Counted from the first letter of the stretch, positions 33,101-43,505 are shown. The stretch: DNA of 64,000 nucleotides from Methanothrix thermoacetophila PT (GCF_000014945.1 NC_008553.1:1426001-1490000), one strand, 5' to 3'. Program-made: numbers and translations. The notes: generated by a model from the sequence alone, not told the origin.

Positions 33101-33834
33101 CTTCTGCTCCCCTCATCCTGAAGGTCCTCGAACTGGCTGTATCTCTCTATGAGCACCCTTCTCTGGATCTTGTAGATCTCCTGGCACCCCTTCTTCGCGA
33201 GCTCCATCGCCTGGCGGAACTCATCCCTGGTCAAGATCCCGTCCATCTGCAATAGCGTGATCTCGCCGGTGGGCGTTATCGCGATCGGCATGTCCGCCTG
33301 GCCGAAGTTATCCTCATCCTTCATGGGATCCAGGACTATTTGGCCATCAACCTTCCCGGCTGCACATGACGATACAAGGCTTCTCATAGGAATGCCCGCG
33401 TCTGCGAGCGCAACAGATGCCGCATTTATCCCTGCAGTCCTGGTTCCGGCGTCTGCCTGTAGCACCTCCACGAATATGTCTATAACAGACTTCGGAAAGT
33501 ATGAGGTCAGTATCACAGGCTCCAGGGCCTCACGGCTGACCTTCGAGAGCTCGTAGCTTCTTCTGTCTGGTCCGGGCCTCCTCCGCTCCTCCACGGAGAA
33601 GGAGGCCATGTTGTATCTGTACCTTATTATGGCCCTGTTGACCTCCTGGAGATGCCTGGGATGGACCTCCCGCGGTCCGTACACAGCAGCTATGACCTTG
33701 TTATCACCCATCTCCATGTAGCATGAGCCATCGGCTCTTTTGAGCACGCCAACCTCCATCTTTATGGGCCGGAGCTCATCGAAGCGTCTGCCGTCAAGAC
33801 GAATTCCATCCTTTATGAATACCCTCTCATCCAT
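33097..33834 (-). CDS. rrp41: Exosome complex exonuclease Rrp41
   Basis: This is the catalytic phosphorolytic subunit of the archaeal exosome, degrading RNA 3' to 5' and able to add tails. The 245-residue RNase PH fold shows [35 protein letters not shown], the phosphate-binding [13 protein letters not shown] and the acidic [11 protein letters not shown]. Upstream in-frame ATGs at 33879 and 33861 overlap rrp4; the ATG at 33834 follows GAGGATGAT and gives the usual N terminus. Confidence 0.95.
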   Translation of the reverse strand: MDERVFIKDGIRLDGRRFDELRPIKMEVGVLKRADGSCYMEMGDNKVIAAVYGPREVHPRHLQEVNRAIIRYRYNMASFSVEERRRPGPDRRSYELSKVSREALEPVILTSYFPKSVIDIFVEVLQADAGTRTAGINAASVALADAGIPMRSLVSSCAAGKVDGQIVLDPMKDEDNFGQADMPIAITPTGEITLLQMDGILTRDEFRQAMELAKKGCQEIYKIQRRVLIERYSQFEDLQDEGSRR

Positions 33835-33838
33835 ATAA

Positions 33839-34507
33839 TCATCCTCTGGCCCTTCTCGCATCCTTAATGTACTCAACAATCCTGTCTGTGAGGCCGTTCG
33901 TGTGGGCCTCCCTCTCGATCAGGAGTATGGTCTTCAAGGCCAGGTCCATATCCTCCTCGTTCCCGCTGACCCATATCCTGCCGTTCTGCCCGACGAATAT
34001 GTTGCAGTTCAGCTCCTTCTTGAGCATGCTTATCATCGAACCGCCCTTTCCTATGAGCCTCGGAACCCTGGTGTGGCTTATCTCCACGACCCTCCCCGTC
34101 TTGATGACGCCAAGCCTCCTGTCGTTCAGGGTCAGCTCCACCTTCATCGCGGGATCGACATCCTTCACCCTGGCCATGACCGAGCTGCCTATGCGAAGAT
34201 ACTTTGACATATCCTCGACATCTATCTTCTTTGGAAACTCGGAGATGTGAAGGAGACCGTCGTAGGGTGAGTTGATATCCAGAATCCAGTTCGAGAATGT
34301 TATGTCCTTGACGACTCCGATCACGTTATCCCCGACCGCAGGGATATACTTGCCTGCAAGGGGGATCACGCTGATCCTGTCCCTGAAGCTGGCAATCCCG
34401 TAGAGAAGAGAGTACACCTTGCCGTTCCTCACGTATGTGCCTTCACCCGCTCTCCTTGTGTCCTCAGAGAGCAGATCCCCGGGTATCACGATTTTGCGGT
34501 CCATCAC
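33839..34507 (-). CDS. rrp4: Exosome RNA-binding cap protein Rrp4
   Basis: This is an S1/KH cap subunit that feeds RNA into the Rrp41/Rrp42 ring. The 222 residues have an N-terminal beta domain ([21 protein letters not shown]), an S1 domain (about 60-130, [10 protein letters not shown]) and a KH domain with [18 protein letters not shown]. It lies seven bases after the SBDS gene and five bases before the rrp41 start. Confidence 0.95.
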   Translation of the reverse strand: MMDRKIVIPGDLLSEDTRRAGEGTYVRNGKVYSLLYGIASFRDRISVIPLAGKYIPAVGDNVIGVVKDITFSNWILDINSPYDGLLHISEFPKKIDVEDMSKYLRIGSSVMARVKDVDPAMKVELTLNDRRLGVIKTGRVVEISHTRVPRLIGKGGSMISMLKKELNCNIFVGQNGRIWVSGNEEDMDLALKTILLIEREAHTNGLTDRIVEYIKDARRARG

Positions 34508-34514
34508 AAGATCC

Positions 34515-35213
34515 TCAGTGCTTCAGCAGCTTGGTCTCCGCATCACCCTTTGTGAGCCTGTTCACGAGAGAGTAGAACTCCGTCTGCATCCCTGCAGGGA
34601 TCCTGATAACCCCGATCCAGGAGCCGTCGTTCTGCCATGCCTCCCTCACGAGCTTGCCGAAGGTTGATATCTCGCCGTAAGACTTCGCAGCATAGCTCGC
34701 AGGAACCTTCACCGCGACCTCAACCTCCTCGAACCTTATGGGGATTATGGGGCGTATGGCCTTCATCGTTATCGCGACAAGCTCCTCGAGGGACTTCGTC
34801 GGATCGATGTGAACCTTTGCCTCTGCCATCGCCTGCTCGATCCTCGATGGAGGATGTGGTGTCCTGGTCTGCGGGTTTATCGCATTCCTCGCGATCAGCT
34901 CGATTACCTGCCGCTTCTTGGACTCTATGACCCTCCGGCGCTGCTCTGCCGTGAGGCTGATCTCGCCCTTCTTTATGATGATCTCCGCTATTGCGAGAGG
35001 ATCTGTTGTGCCGAAAGCCTTGAGGAGGTCCTCCTCAGCGCTTCTATCCCCTCTGCTCGCGTTCTCGAAGACATCCTCGACCGCGAGTATGTCCTCTATT
35101 CTGACATCCTCCCCGCGGCGCATCGCAAGGGCTCCATCGGGATCCACAAGAACCTCGAAGACCGCGCCGTGGCTCTTCAGCCTCGCGGGAACAGCCTCAT
35201 CGAGCTTTACCAT
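34515..35213 (-). CDS. sbds: Ribosome maturation protein SBDS
   Basis: This is the archaeal orthologue of the Shwachman-Bodian-Diamond protein, which releases the anti-association factor aIF6 from new 50S subunits. The 232 residues have the FYSH domain (about 1-90, with KSHGAVFEVLVDPDGALAMR), a three-helix middle and a ferredoxin-like C-terminal domain. It lies one base after psmA. The position between the proteasome and exosome genes is the classic archaeal arrangement. Confidence 0.95.
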   Translation of the reverse strand: MVKLDEAVPARLKSHGAVFEVLVDPDGALAMRRGEDVRIEDILAVEDVFENASRGDRSAEEDLLKAFGTTDPLAIAEIIIKKGEISLTAEQRRRVIESKKRQVIELIARNAINPQTRTPHPPSRIEQAMAEAKVHIDPTKSLEELVAITMKAIRPIIPIRFEEVEVAVKVPASYAAKSYGEISTFGKLVREAWQNDGSWIGVIRIPAGMQTEFYSLVNRLTKGDAETKLLKH

Positions 35214-35214
35214 C

Positions 35215-35955
35215 CTAGGCCTCGCCTCCGAGCTGTGATTTCAGCATCTCGATGTACTCAGCGACCTCAGACTCCTCGAGCTTGCGGAACTTCTTGTCCT
35301 CCAGCATTATAACCCCTATCTCCGTCGTCGAGGCGTCGAGCTTCCCCTCTGATGCCCTGTAGAGGGCCTCAAGCCCGAGGAGAATGGCCTCCCTCATGTT
35401 CATATCCTCACGGTACTTCGCCTCGAAGACCTCCATGACGGCTGCTCTGCCAGCCCCTATCCCTGTTGCCTTGTACTCGAGGAGCGCACCGCTGGGATCC
35501 GTCTCGAAGAGCCTCACCCTGTTATCCTCAGCCCCTATTATGAGGAGAGCTGTTCCAAATGGCCTGACACCGCCGTACTGGGTGTAGGTCTGCTTGAAGT
35601 CGCATATCTTCTTCGAGAGTGCCTCAACGCCGATTCTCTCATCGTAGATCAGCCTGTTTATCTGACACTCGACCCTCGCCCTGTCAACCAGTATCCTGGC
35701 ATCCGCAACAAGCCCGGATGTTGCAGCACCTATGTGAGTGTCTATCTGGAAAATCTTCTCTATCGACTCCGGCTCCATGAGCCTGCTCGTTATTCTCTTA
35801 TCAACAAGAACCGCGACCCCATCCGTGGCCTTTATGCCCACCGCAGTCGTGCCTCGCCTGACCGCCTCTCTCGCGTACTCAACCTGAAAGAGCCGGCCGT
35901 CCGGGCTGAACACTGTGATCGCCCGGTCATACCCCATCTGAGGTGCCATCTGCAT
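35215..35955 (-). CDS. psmA: Proteasome subunit alpha
   Basis: This forms the outer rings of the 20S proteasome. The 246 residues start with the gate segment [22 protein letters not shown], the proteasome alpha signature. The first ATG of the frame is at 35979, but the ATG at 35955 follows GGAGGATGTG at a good distance, and the family N terminus fits. It overlaps the 3' end of the RNase P gene by about 29 bases. Confidence 0.95.
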   Translation of the reverse strand: MQMAPQMGYDRAITVFSPDGRLFQVEYAREAVRRGTTAVGIKATDGVAVLVDKRITSRLMEPESIEKIFQIDTHIGAATSGLVADARILVDRARVECQINRLIYDERIGVEALSKKICDFKQTYTQYGGVRPFGTALLIIGAEDNRVRLFETDPSGALLEYKATGIGAGRAAVMEVFEAKYREDMNMREAILLGLEALYRASEGKLDASTTEIGVIMLEDKKFRKLEESEVAEYIEMLKSQLGGEA

Positions 35956-36451
35956 AATCACATCCTCCTTCCAAGTCAAAATATGTAAGACCCAGATATC
36001 TGGTATCCAGACCCTCTATATGGTCATCCGGAGATACATCGATCTCATGACCGCGGGTGCTCACAATCACTCCAGAAATTCCCTTTAGGTCTACTCTTCT
36101 CCGATGCTCCTCCGGTTTTATGCTAGATTGCGGTATATACTTTTCTGTGGCGGTTTTGATCGTCCCGGAGACGCCACGGATCCGTATCGCAGCCCGGAAT
36201 CCTGCGATTGCATGAATGGTTGCAAGAGATGCTCTCAGCTCCTCCACATGACCATTTCTGCACCTCACTATGCCAAAGCGCCCGTCGAAAGATATTAGCC
36301 TGGGGCTGGCGCCTCCTGAATCCCCGAAGAGGCTCAGGTAGGAGGACTGAATCTCGATCGAGACATCCCTGGCATCGAGATGCCCCTCGGACTCAAGCTC
36401 GAAGACCAAATAACGCCGCCTGTCCCGCATCACCGGCAGTCTGCTCCTCAA
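35927..36451 (-). CDS. rnp2: Ribonuclease P protein component 2 (Pop5)
   Basis: This protein subunit of archaeal RNase P pairs with Rpp30 to support the catalytic RNA in tRNA 5' maturation. The 174 residues contain the Pop5/Rpp14 fold in about the first 120 ([13 protein letters not shown], then [19 protein letters not shown]), followed by about 50 residues of uncertain fold, longer than usual. It overlaps psmA downstream and abuts rnp3 upstream. Confidence 0.9.
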   Translation of the reverse strand: MRSRLPVMRDRRRYLVFELESEGHLDARDVSIEIQSSYLSLFGDSGGASPRLISFDGRFGIVRCRNGHVEELRASLATIHAIAGFRAAIRIRGVSGTIKTATEKYIPQSSIKPEEHRRRVDLKGISGVIVSTRGHEIDVSPDDHIEGLDTRYLGLTYFDLEGGCDYADGTSDGV

Positions 36452-37153
36452 TCAGATCCCACGCTCCTCATTTCGACCTGTCTCAAGCACCTCCACCCCG
36501 GGAGATGCCCACCTCCGCTGGTTCATCTCAAGGATCCTGCCTGGCAGCCGGAGCGCATCAATGGCCTCCTCCCTGGTGATCCCAAGTATATGAGCCATTG
36601 CTATCATATCCCTCGGCGCTCTCAGATCCAGATGTGATCTCGGGCTAGCTGTTATAACAAGCGGAATCCCAAACTTCCTTGCAACCCGCACGTTGTACCT
36701 CTGCAGATCCAGCCATCTCGACCTAGATACCCCCCTGAGCCGGATCATCGGCTGGAGATCGATGGCGAGAGCCACCTGATTCCTCCTGGCAGATCTGGCC
36801 TCTGGGACTGTCAGCCTGAATCCGGCATTCAAAACCAGATCCACCCTGGGATCGTCAAGGGCCTCTCGAAGCACGGGCTCGCTGGTCGCATGAACTGCGA
36901 GAAACGGATAGCGATCCCTCAGAGAGGAGATCCTCCCCTTCAGGCTCCTCGGATCCTTTGATGCGACCTCGACCCCTCTGGCTACGCTTATGCCGCCTAT
37001 CCTGTATGCAGCATCCAGCCCCTGGAGGTCTCCGGATCCGTTGATGCCCATCACGATTATGCCACTGAACCCCAACCTCCGGGCAACAATTGCCATCCTG
37101 CTGGGAGATGATGAACCCTGGGGCATCACATGAACCCTTGGCTCATAGTACAT
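36452..37153 (-). CDS. rnp3: Ribonuclease P protein component 3 (Rpp30)
   Basis: This is a TIM-barrel protein subunit of RNase P. The 233 residues show the strand pattern of the Rpp30 family: ARRLGFSGIIVMG, ISVARGVEVASKD, LAVHATSEPVLREAL, DLVLNAGFR and PLVITASPRSHLDLRAPRD. The stop codon abuts the start of rnp2. It lies 11 bases after the DUF54 gene. Confidence 0.92.
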   Translation of the reverse strand: MYYEPRVHVMPQGSSSPSRMAIVARRLGFSGIIVMGINGSGDLQGLDAAYRIGGISVARGVEVASKDPRSLKGRISSLRDRYPFLAVHATSEPVLREALDDPRVDLVLNAGFRLTVPEARSARRNQVALAIDLQPMIRLRGVSRSRWLDLQRYNVRVARKFGIPLVITASPRSHLDLRAPRDMIAMAHILGITREEAIDALRLPGRILEMNQRRWASPGVEVLETGRNEERGI

Positions 37154-37164
37154 GGAGGCTCCCC

Positions 37165-37581
37165 TTAAATGATCTCCCTGAGCAGCCTCACAGCCTCCTC
37201 ATACCTGGAGGGATATGTTGCAACATGCACCGACACATCTATCGCGTCCCCGGCCTCAGAGAGCCTGACCATCCCCCTGTACGCGGCCTGCTTATCCAGA
37301 CGGAGATGCAGCTTGCAGTCTTCATCAACTCTCTCAGGGATCTCCCTGCGCAGCCGGGAGAGCTCACCCGCGGAGAGCTGCTCTCTGAGCATGTGAATGA
37401 ACTCCAGCCCCTCCTTCCTACGCAGCTCTGCCTCCAGAATGGTTATCGGGTTCCCGTAGTAACCACTGGCCCTGGTTGACCTGATGTGATCGAGGGGGAC
37501 GAAGATCGAAAGGGCTCTCCTGACCCTCTCCTCATCCTCGGTTACCGACACGAACGCTCTGAAGTGAACTCTGTGGATCAC
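37165..37581 (-). CDS. RNA-binding protein of the COG1325/DUF54 exosome-associated family
   Basis: The 138 residues resemble the archaeal COG1325 family, small RNA-binding proteins always found beside exosome or RNase P genes; the biochemical role is unproven. Visible parts are [36 protein letters not shown], and [14 protein letters not shown]. It overlaps rpl15e by four bases. Confidence 0.88.
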   Translation of the reverse strand: MIHRVHFRAFVSVTEDEERVRRALSIFVPLDHIRSTRASGYYGNPITILEAELRRKEGLEFIHMLREQLSAGELSRLRREIPERVDEDCKLHLRLDKQAAYRGMVRLSEAGDAIDVSVHVATYPSRYEEAVRLLREII

Positions 37582-38165
37582 TTACCCCTACCGTCATGAG
37601 CCCTTATGCTGGGGCGGGTCTTCTCTGTCCCGAAGCCCTTCCTGCGGAGACCGCGTCCCTTCTTGCCTGCGCTGGTCTTGCCCCTCTCGGCCCTGCCTCT
37701 GTGAGAGCCGCCGCAGATCCAGCTGAGATCTCTGTCGCTCTTAATTGCCGGGTGGTTCGGGTCTACAAGTATCACCTCAAACCACTTGTGTCTGCCGTCC
37801 TGCCCAACCCAGTACGAGTTAAGGACCTCCATGTTTCTGAAGCGCCTGGATGCCCTCTCCTCCGCGATCCGCTGGAGGCTCTTTCCCGGGTTCTGCCTGT
37901 GCATGGCCATGTGCTTCGTCCTTCTGTTCCTGACGTACCTGGACTTCCGGAGGGCGCCTCTTCTCACCCTCACCCTGGCCAGCACTATGCCTTGCTTCGC
38001 CTTGTATCCAAGCGCCCTGGCCCTGTCGAGCCTCGTCGGCCGCTCGATCCTCTGAACGCTCATCTCACGCCGCCAGGCTATCATCCTCTGCGCTCTGAGC
38101 CTTCCAACATAGCTCTTCGCGGGAGAGTTCCAGGCATCTTTTATGTATCCGTAGAAAGACCTCAA
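37578..38165 (-). CDS. rpl15e: 50S ribosomal protein L15e
   Basis: This is a basic large-subunit protein, 195 residues with a TTG start at 38165. That start follows GAGGTGA and gives the family N terminus (here [15 protein letters not shown], read with Met); the frame is open further upstream to 38201. The middle [20 protein letters not shown] and the C-terminal [20 protein letters not shown] are L15e signatures. It is the first gene of the exosome superoperon. Confidence 0.96.
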   Translation of the reverse strand: MRSFYGYIKDAWNSPAKSYVGRLRAQRMIAWRREMSVQRIERPTRLDRARALGYKAKQGIVLARVRVRRGALRKSRYVRNRRTKHMAMHRQNPGKSLQRIAEERASRRFRNMEVLNSYWVGQDGRHKWFEVILVDPNHPAIKSDRDLSWICGGSHRGRAERGKTSAGKKGRGLRRKGFGTEKTRPSIRAHDGRGK

Positions 38166-38260
38166 TCCGTTCACCTCAGCCTGGTTCAACCTGCAGGTCA
38201 CATCCCAGGCGTGGTTGGCAAAAGCGCTCCTAGAAGATAAACCTTTTCAGGGAATCGTCT

Positions 38261-38941
38261 TCAGAGAAGGTCTGAGAGGACGCTCTTTCTCAGCTCCGAG
38301 TCCCTCACGAGAAACCTGATTCTGAGCCTCCCACCCTCCCTGGTCTTGGTCACGAATATCTGCTGCTCGGATCCGATCTCTGCGAGGATCTTCTCGATCT
38401 CACCCCTCAGATCATCCGATACCTCCAGCTCCTCCTCGCGGGCCGTGATCCAGTTGTAGACGCGCACCCTGTTCTTCCTGCCCAGGGGTTTGAGCCAGCC
38501 CCAGTCTGGATCGTCGAGAGAGTATGCGACAGGCCAGGATATATCTCTGCATCGCTCGTCGGGCTCGCAGTAGCTCAATCCCTGTAGCCCCAGATCCGGG
38601 TATCCCCTGGCCTCGCTCTTTATCGTGCGGCACGAGGGGCAGTTCATCCTGGCGAACCACTTCCTGAAAAGAGATTCACTCAGGCCGGTCCTCTCAGCGA
38701 AGATCTTCCAGAGCTTCAGGGCATCACCCTCGCTCCAGCCTGCCTGGCCGAGAAATGAGGCGAGAACAGCTCCGGCCCTGTTGCTGCCCTCCTCAGATGC
38801 GCGGTGGAGCATGTTCCTTATGCACGGCGGGAACCGCTCCTCCGGTATCCTCTCCATGGATATCCACAGATACCTCTTGCATGAATCCATCGAAATTATG
38901 GAGACCGGTACCTCCGAGCCCTCTTTCACCTTGAGCCTCAT
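38261..38941 (-). CDS. Protein resembling the Fe-S domain of the DNA primase large subunit
   Basis: The 226 residues have the sequence logic of the PriL C-terminal Fe-S domain: PPCIRNMLHRA, a helical stretch with FLGQAGW and LKLWKIFAERTG, then CPSC and a final YCEPDERC. These supply four or more cysteines for a [4Fe-4S] cluster. There is an added C-terminal domain of about 100 residues, and no PriL N-terminal half. It could be a primase-related accessory protein. It overlaps the mmp14 gene by four bases. The family call is by eye and moderate. Confidence 0.6.
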   Translation of the reverse strand: MRLKVKEGSEVPVSIISMDSCKRYLWISMERIPEERFPPCIRNMLHRASEEGSNRAGAVLASFLGQAGWSEGDALKLWKIFAERTGLSESLFRKWFARMNCPSCRTIKSEARGYPDLGLQGLSYCEPDERCRDISWPVAYSLDDPDWGWLKPLGRKNRVRVYNWITAREEELEVSDDLRGEIEKILAEIGSEQQIFVTKTREGGRLRIRFLVRDSELRKSVLSDLL

Positions 38942-40452
38942 CTTCTCAGGTGGCCCTCTGCGACATAATCGCTTACCATACTTCTCTTATCAGCCTGCGG
39001 TATGCCTGCTGTCGGGAGCTTGTTCTTCTCATACTCGATCCGCTCTTTGAGTATGCACCTGCCCCCCCTGATCCCTCCCATCGGGTTCTTTGGCGTACCC
39101 ATCGAGTTCATGCATCTCGCCATGACAGCAGCGCCGCGCGCGAGTCCATCGTCCACAAAAACGATATTCTTCTCAGGCTCATCATACAATCCCAGCTTGC
39201 CGATCTCCTCGAGGATGAGCTCCGGCTTGTTCCCCGATATCCCAGCTCTTCCCGTGACGCCTATCGCTGTTCTTTTTGTGACAAGCCCCTCCTCGATCGC
39301 GACCTCAACGAGCCTCCTGGCGATCTTCGCGCTCACAAGATCGAGCGTGGCGGAGAGCACCTTCAGACCATCCCTCCTGTATATCTCTCCACCGATCTCC
39401 GAGAGCTCGTTGAGCTTCGAGCCATTCTCACCACAGTCGCAGCCTATCAGCACGACCCCCAGCTTCTGCGCTGCTGCGGCATCAAGGGGAACATAGCCGT
39501 ACCGCTTCGTTCCGACCGGCACGCGCTCTATCTTTATCAGGAGATCTATCTCCTCGGCGTAGAGCCTCGCCTTCTTGTTCACACCTGAGTTCTTATCTTT
39601 AAAGATGTCAAGTGCTGTTCCCGTTGTTGCATCCACAAGACCGGTACCCCTGACCACCGCATCAGGTATGGCGCCTGCTACACCACAGAAGTTTCCTATC
39701 GTCCTCGCATAGGGGATCTCCTCGCTCGTTATCCTCCCATCCAGGGTCGTGCCGAAGTCCATTGCAAGACACGGGTTCCTGAAATCAACATCAGTCCACT
39801 TTGCACCCTGCTTTATACCAGCTGTTGCAAGCTCGCCCTCCATCTCGTTTGCCACGATCTCCACTCCAGTCGCGCCCATCGGTGGCCAGACAGACGCCAC
39901 AGGCCCGTTAAAGACGATCTTCTCTATGAGTGAGTACCTGCGGAACCTCTCAGGGATGTTGTAGATGGACATCGCAGGTGTCATCAGTCTTGGAGGCACG
40001 CCGGCATCGAGACAGCCCTGCGCCAGCGCCTGGATGAATATGCCGACCTCCTCGGGTGAGTCGAACTCGGCGACGACACCTGTGGACCTCACCACGAAGT
40101 TCAGATCCCGTTCAATCAGCAGGCCTGCTGCCTGATGGCTCTCAAGCAGAGTATCCCTGACAAGCTCGGCGATCGATTCCTTTGTGAGTGGCGTGCCACA
40201 TATGGTCCTGCCGAATATCTCCTCGCCAGGCTTCGGAGGCCTAACATCCCTGGTCATGCGGACGGTCTTGTTGACTATCTGCGTCTTGCCTGTGTCCATA
40301 TCAGTGGCTGTGAGTATCGATTTTGTCGTTGTATTTCCCACCTCCACGGATGCGACTATGTAGTACGGCTTGCTCCTGAGCTCCAGCAGCTTGACCGGCG
40401 GGCTTTCAGCTATCCTTGGTTTTGGCTTGAAGAGACGACGGGAGATATTCAT
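38938..40452 (-). CDS. Methanogenesis marker protein 14
   Basis: A methanogen-specific protein of unknown function (marker 14), with features of the ASKHA nucleotide-binding superfamily: SVEVGNTTTKSILTATD near residue 35, AMDFGTTLDGRI in the middle and VDDGLARGAAVMARCMNS near the end. It is conserved in methanogens and thought to serve coenzyme M reductase or cofactor maturation. The frame opens at 40632, but the ATG at 40452 (MNISRRLFKPKP) gives 504 residues, near the family length, and removes a stretch without similarity. Confidence 0.9.
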   Translation of the reverse strand: MNISRRLFKPKPRIAESPPVKLLELRSKPYYIVASVEVGNTTTKSILTATDMDTGKTQIVNKTVRMTRDVRPPKPGEEIFGRTICGTPLTKESIAELVRDTLLESHQAAGLLIERDLNFVVRSTGVVAEFDSPEEVGIFIQALAQGCLDAGVPPRLMTPAMSIYNIPERFRRYSLIEKIVFNGPVASVWPPMGATGVEIVANEMEGELATAGIKQGAKWTDVDFRNPCLAMDFGTTLDGRITSEEIPYARTIGNFCGVAGAIPDAVVRGTGLVDATTGTALDIFKDKNSGVNKKARLYAEEIDLLIKIERVPVGTKRYGYVPLDAAAAQKLGVVLIGCDCGENGSKLNELSEIGGEIYRRDGLKVLSATLDLVSAKIARRLVEVAIEEGLVTKRTAIGVTGRAGISGNKPELILEEIGKLGLYDEPEKNIVFVDDGLARGAAVMARCMNSMGTPKNPMGGIRGGRCILKERIEYEKNKLPTAGIPQADKRSMVSDYVAEGHLRR

Positions 40453-40642
40453 GAGTTCCGCGTATACATGACAGACATTAAAACCTTTGGAGAATTCATC
40501 TGAGACCCGCAGGCATTCTCGCAGAGGCGATGCACATGACGATCCTATCAACAAATGCCAGCGATCACCGCTGATATACCTGGAGATCCGGATCACAGCA
40601 GCACCGAAAGCTTGATCGTCGAGTATTCCCACACAGAAATAA

Positions 40643-41548
40643 GTGATACATGTGGCAGTCTACAACCGCATGCCTCCAGAGGAGCTTCAGTCAAGGGCTG
40701 AGGAGGCGATTCGCAGGCTGGAGCACTGCGAGATATGCCCCAGGAGATGTGGGGTCAATCGCATTGAGGGAGAGCTGGGGTTCTGCAGGACAGGTCGCTT
40801 GGCGAAGGTGAGCAGCGCGGGCCCGCACTACGGAGAGGAGCCGCCGCTCGTCGGCTACCACGGCTCTGGAACCATATTCTTCGCCGGCTGCAACCTGGCA
40901 TGCGTCTTCTGTCAGAACTACGAGATAAGTCAGCTTGATATGGGGGTAGAGGTCACCGCAGAACGCCTCGCAGGCATAATGATGCATCTCCAGCTCACAG
41001 GCTGTCATAACATCAATCTCGTCACACCGACACATGTCGTGCCGCAGATACTCGAGGCACTGGTCATCGCAAGCGAAATGGGCCTGAGCATACCGCTGGT
41101 TTACAACAGCGGCGGGTATGATTCGGTGGATACGCTTCGACTTCTCGATGGCATCGTGGACATCTACATGCCGGATGCGAAATACGGCTCCGACGAGATG
41201 GCAATGAGGTACTCCAATGCCCCCGGATATGTGGGGGTCATGAAAGCTGCAATAAAGGAGATGCACCGGCAGGTCGGGGATCTGGTCATCGAGAACGGGA
41301 TCGCAGTCAGAGGGCTTCTCGTGCGCCATCTGGTCCTTCCAGATAACCTGGCAGGCACAGATGAGGTTGTGAGGTTCATATCAGAGCTCTCGAAGAACAC
41401 GTACATCAACATCATGGACCAGTACAGGCCCGAGTACAGAGCAGATCGGTACAGAGAGCTCTCGAGGCGCATAACGCTGAGCGAATACAGAGAGGCCCTG
41501 CGGCTTGCAAGGGCTGCTGGCCTCTCGAGGGGACTGGAGGATATTTAA
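40643..41548 (+). CDS. Radical SAM protein, PflA-like
   Basis: The 301 residues show the radical SAM cluster motif CNLACVFC at about residues 89-96, preceded by CEICPRRC and FCRTGR cysteines, the arrangement of the COG1313 pyruvate-formate-lyase-activase-like family. The GTG at 40643 begins the frame. Family members are thought to activate glycyl-radical or other enzymes, or to modify proteins; the substrate is unknown here. It diverges from mmp14 across 190 bases. AmmeMemoRadiSam proteins are close relatives. Confidence 0.88.
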   Translation: MIHVAVYNRMPPEELQSRAEEAIRRLEHCEICPRRCGVNRIEGELGFCRTGRLAKVSSAGPHYGEEPPLVGYHGSGTIFFAGCNLACVFCQNYEISQLDMGVEVTAERLAGIMMHLQLTGCHNINLVTPTHVVPQILEALVIASEMGLSIPLVYNSGGYDSVDTLRLLDGIVDIYMPDAKYGSDEMAMRYSNAPGYVGVMKAAIKEMHRQVGDLVIENGIAVRGLLVRHLVLPDNLAGTDEVVRFISELSKNTYINIMDQYRPEYRADRYRELSRRITLSEYREALRLARAAGLSRGLEDI

Positions 41549-41609
41549 AGGCATAGGCCAATGATGTGCTGTTAACTCCGGTCTTCAGGCTTTTGGAGGC
41601 ACAGATAAA

Positions 41610-42035
41610 ATGCAGTATGAGTTTCTGGAGCACACTGCTGATGTCAAGTTCAGAGCCTATGGTACCAGCCCGGAGGAGATGCTGAGAAACGCGGCCCTGG
41701 CGATGTTCAGCGCCATGATAGATACCAAGACCGTCAGGCATGAGATGGTATGGGAGGTTGAGCTTGAGGCCGAGGATATGGAGAGCCTTGCGTACAAATG
41801 GCTCTCAGAGCTCCTGTTCCTCTTCAGCGCAGAGCTCGCGGTCTTCAGCGATTTTGATATATCCCTGAGCCATAACAGTGTATGGAGATTGAACGCCAGG
41901 GTCCACGGCGAGCATATAGACAGGAAAAGACACTCATTCGAGACCGAGGTCAAGGCAGTCACGCTCCACCAGTTCGAAGTGCGGCCTGGGGATTCCGACA
42001 GGCCCTGGATAATGCAGGTTGTGCTCGATGTTTGA
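41610..42035 (+). CDS. Archease
   Basis: Archease is an activator of the RNA ligase RtcB, speeding guanylylation and broadening nucleotide use. The 141-residue protein has the typical EFLEHTADVKFRAYG start and the acidic metal-binding positions, including the C-terminal aspartate in VVLDV. RtcB starts 12 bases after its stop, the usual arrangement. Confidence 0.95.
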   Translation: MQYEFLEHTADVKFRAYGTSPEEMLRNAALAMFSAMIDTKTVRHEMVWEVELEAEDMESLAYKWLSELLFLFSAELAVFSDFDISLSHNSVWRLNARVHGEHIDRKRHSFETEVKAVTLHQFEVRPGDSDRPWIMQVVLDV

Positions 42036-42046
42036 GAGGTGGTCAC

Positions 42047-43468
42047 ATGCTCAATAAGATTGATGAAAATATCTACGAGCTGCCGATAGGCTACAAGGAG
42101 GGAATGCGGGTCCCGGGCAGGTTATTCATCTCCGAGTCCCTCCTGGAGATGGTGGAGCCTGGAACGATTGAACAGGTGGCGAACGTGGCCACACTGCCGG
42201 GTATAGTGAAGTACTCCATGGCCATGCCGGATGCGCATCTTGGATACGGATTTCCGATAGGCGGAGTCGCAGCATTCCGGGAGGACGGTGGGGTCATAAG
42301 CCCTGGTGGTGTGGGATTCGATATCAACTGCGGCGTGCGCCTCCTGCGCACAGACCTGACTGTTGAGGAGGTCAGGCCCGTGATCTCTGATCTCATCGAG
42401 GCCCTTTTCAAGGAGATACCTTCAGGGGTTGGAGCCACAAGCAGGCTACACGTCTCAGACAGCGAGCTCACAGAGGCGTTCATCGCTGGCGCGAGATGGG
42501 CTGTGGAGGAGGGATATGGCACGGAGGGAGATCTGGAGCACTGCGAGGAGAACGGATGTCTGAAGGGCGCGGATCCATCCCAGGTGAGCACTAAGGCAAG
42601 GAAGCGCGGAAGGCCCCAGTTCGGTACGCTCGGCAGCGGCAACCACTTCCTCGAGGTACAGTATGTGGGAGAGGTGTATGATGAGCGCATCGCCAGGCGC
42701 TTCGGACTCTTCAAGGGGCAGGTCACAGTCATGATACACTGCGGCTCCAGGGGTGCGGGCCATCAGATATGCACAGATCATCTCGAGGTCCTGGCAAAGG
42801 CTGTGAGGAAGTACAACATCGACCTGCCGGATAAGCAGCTCGCATGCGCGCCCATCGGAACTCCGGAGGCGACGAACTACTTCGGGGCGATGGCTGCAGC
42901 CGCGAATTATGCCTGGGCAAACCGGCAGATCATAGCGCACTGGACCAGGGAGGTCTTCGCGAAGTACTTCGGGGATGTGGAGATGCCCCTCGTCTACGAC
43001 GTGGCGCACAACGTCGCCAAGATAGAGGAGCATATGGTTGATGGAAGGCTCGAGAGGCTGTACGTACATAGGAAGGGCGCGACCAGGTCGTTCGGCCCCT
43101 CCAGAAGAGAGGTACCCCAGGACTACAGAGATGTTGGACAGCCCCTTCTGATCCCGGGGAGCATGGGAACCCCCTCGTATGTCCTCTGTGGCCAGGACAG
43201 GGCGCTCGAGCTCACATTTGGCAGCGCATGCCATGGGTCCGGCCGGATAATGAGCAGGAGCCAGGCGAAGAAGACATACAGAGGATCGGAGGTAAAGGCA
43301 AGCCTCCAGCGAGAGGGGATCAAGGTGATGGCGACGGAGTCTGCTGTGCTCGCAGAGGAGGCGCCGGAGGTCTACAAGCCCAGCCACGAGGTGGTCGAGG
43401 TCGTGCATGCGCTCGGGCTTGCCAAGAAGGTCGCAAAGACGATACCTCTAGGGGTTTCAAAGGGATGA
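42047..43468 (+). CDS. rtcB: RNA-splicing ligase RtcB
   Basis: This joins 2',3'-cyclic phosphate and 5'-OH RNA ends, sealing tRNA exons after intron removal. The 473 residues carry the metal-binding HLGYGFPIGGVAAF and GGVGFDINCGVRLL motifs, the GSGNHFLEVQ segment and the guanylylated histidine region HGSGR near residue 404. The ATG at 42047 follows GAGGTGGTC; the frame is open further upstream, but that part overlaps archease. No intein is present. The tRNA-Gly at 57926 is a likely substrate. Confidence 0.96.
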   Translation: MLNKIDENIYELPIGYKEGMRVPGRLFISESLLEMVEPGTIEQVANVATLPGIVKYSMAMPDAHLGYGFPIGGVAAFREDGGVISPGGVGFDINCGVRLLRTDLTVEEVRPVISDLIEALFKEIPSGVGATSRLHVSDSELTEAFIAGARWAVEEGYGTEGDLEHCEENGCLKGADPSQVSTKARKRGRPQFGTLGSGNHFLEVQYVGEVYDERIARRFGLFKGQVTVMIHCGSRGAGHQICTDHLEVLAKAVRKYNIDLPDKQLACAPIGTPEATNYFGAMAAAANYAWANRQIIAHWTREVFAKYFGDVEMPLVYDVAHNVAKIEEHMVDGRLERLYVHRKGATRSFGPSRREVPQDYRDVGQPLLIPGSMGTPSYVLCGQDRALELTFGSACHGSGRIMSRSQAKKTYRGSEVKASLQREGIKVMATESAVLAEEAPEVYKPSHEVVEVVHALGLAKKVAKTIPLGVSKG

Positions 43469-43505
43469 GTTAGATTTAAGAGTTCAAACGAACCCGCAAC
43501 TGCGG

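Noticed and set aside
31712-33121. 469-codon open frame opposite rpoP, rpl37ae and rrp42
   Set aside because: Antisense to three well-supported genes, with no recognisable domain.
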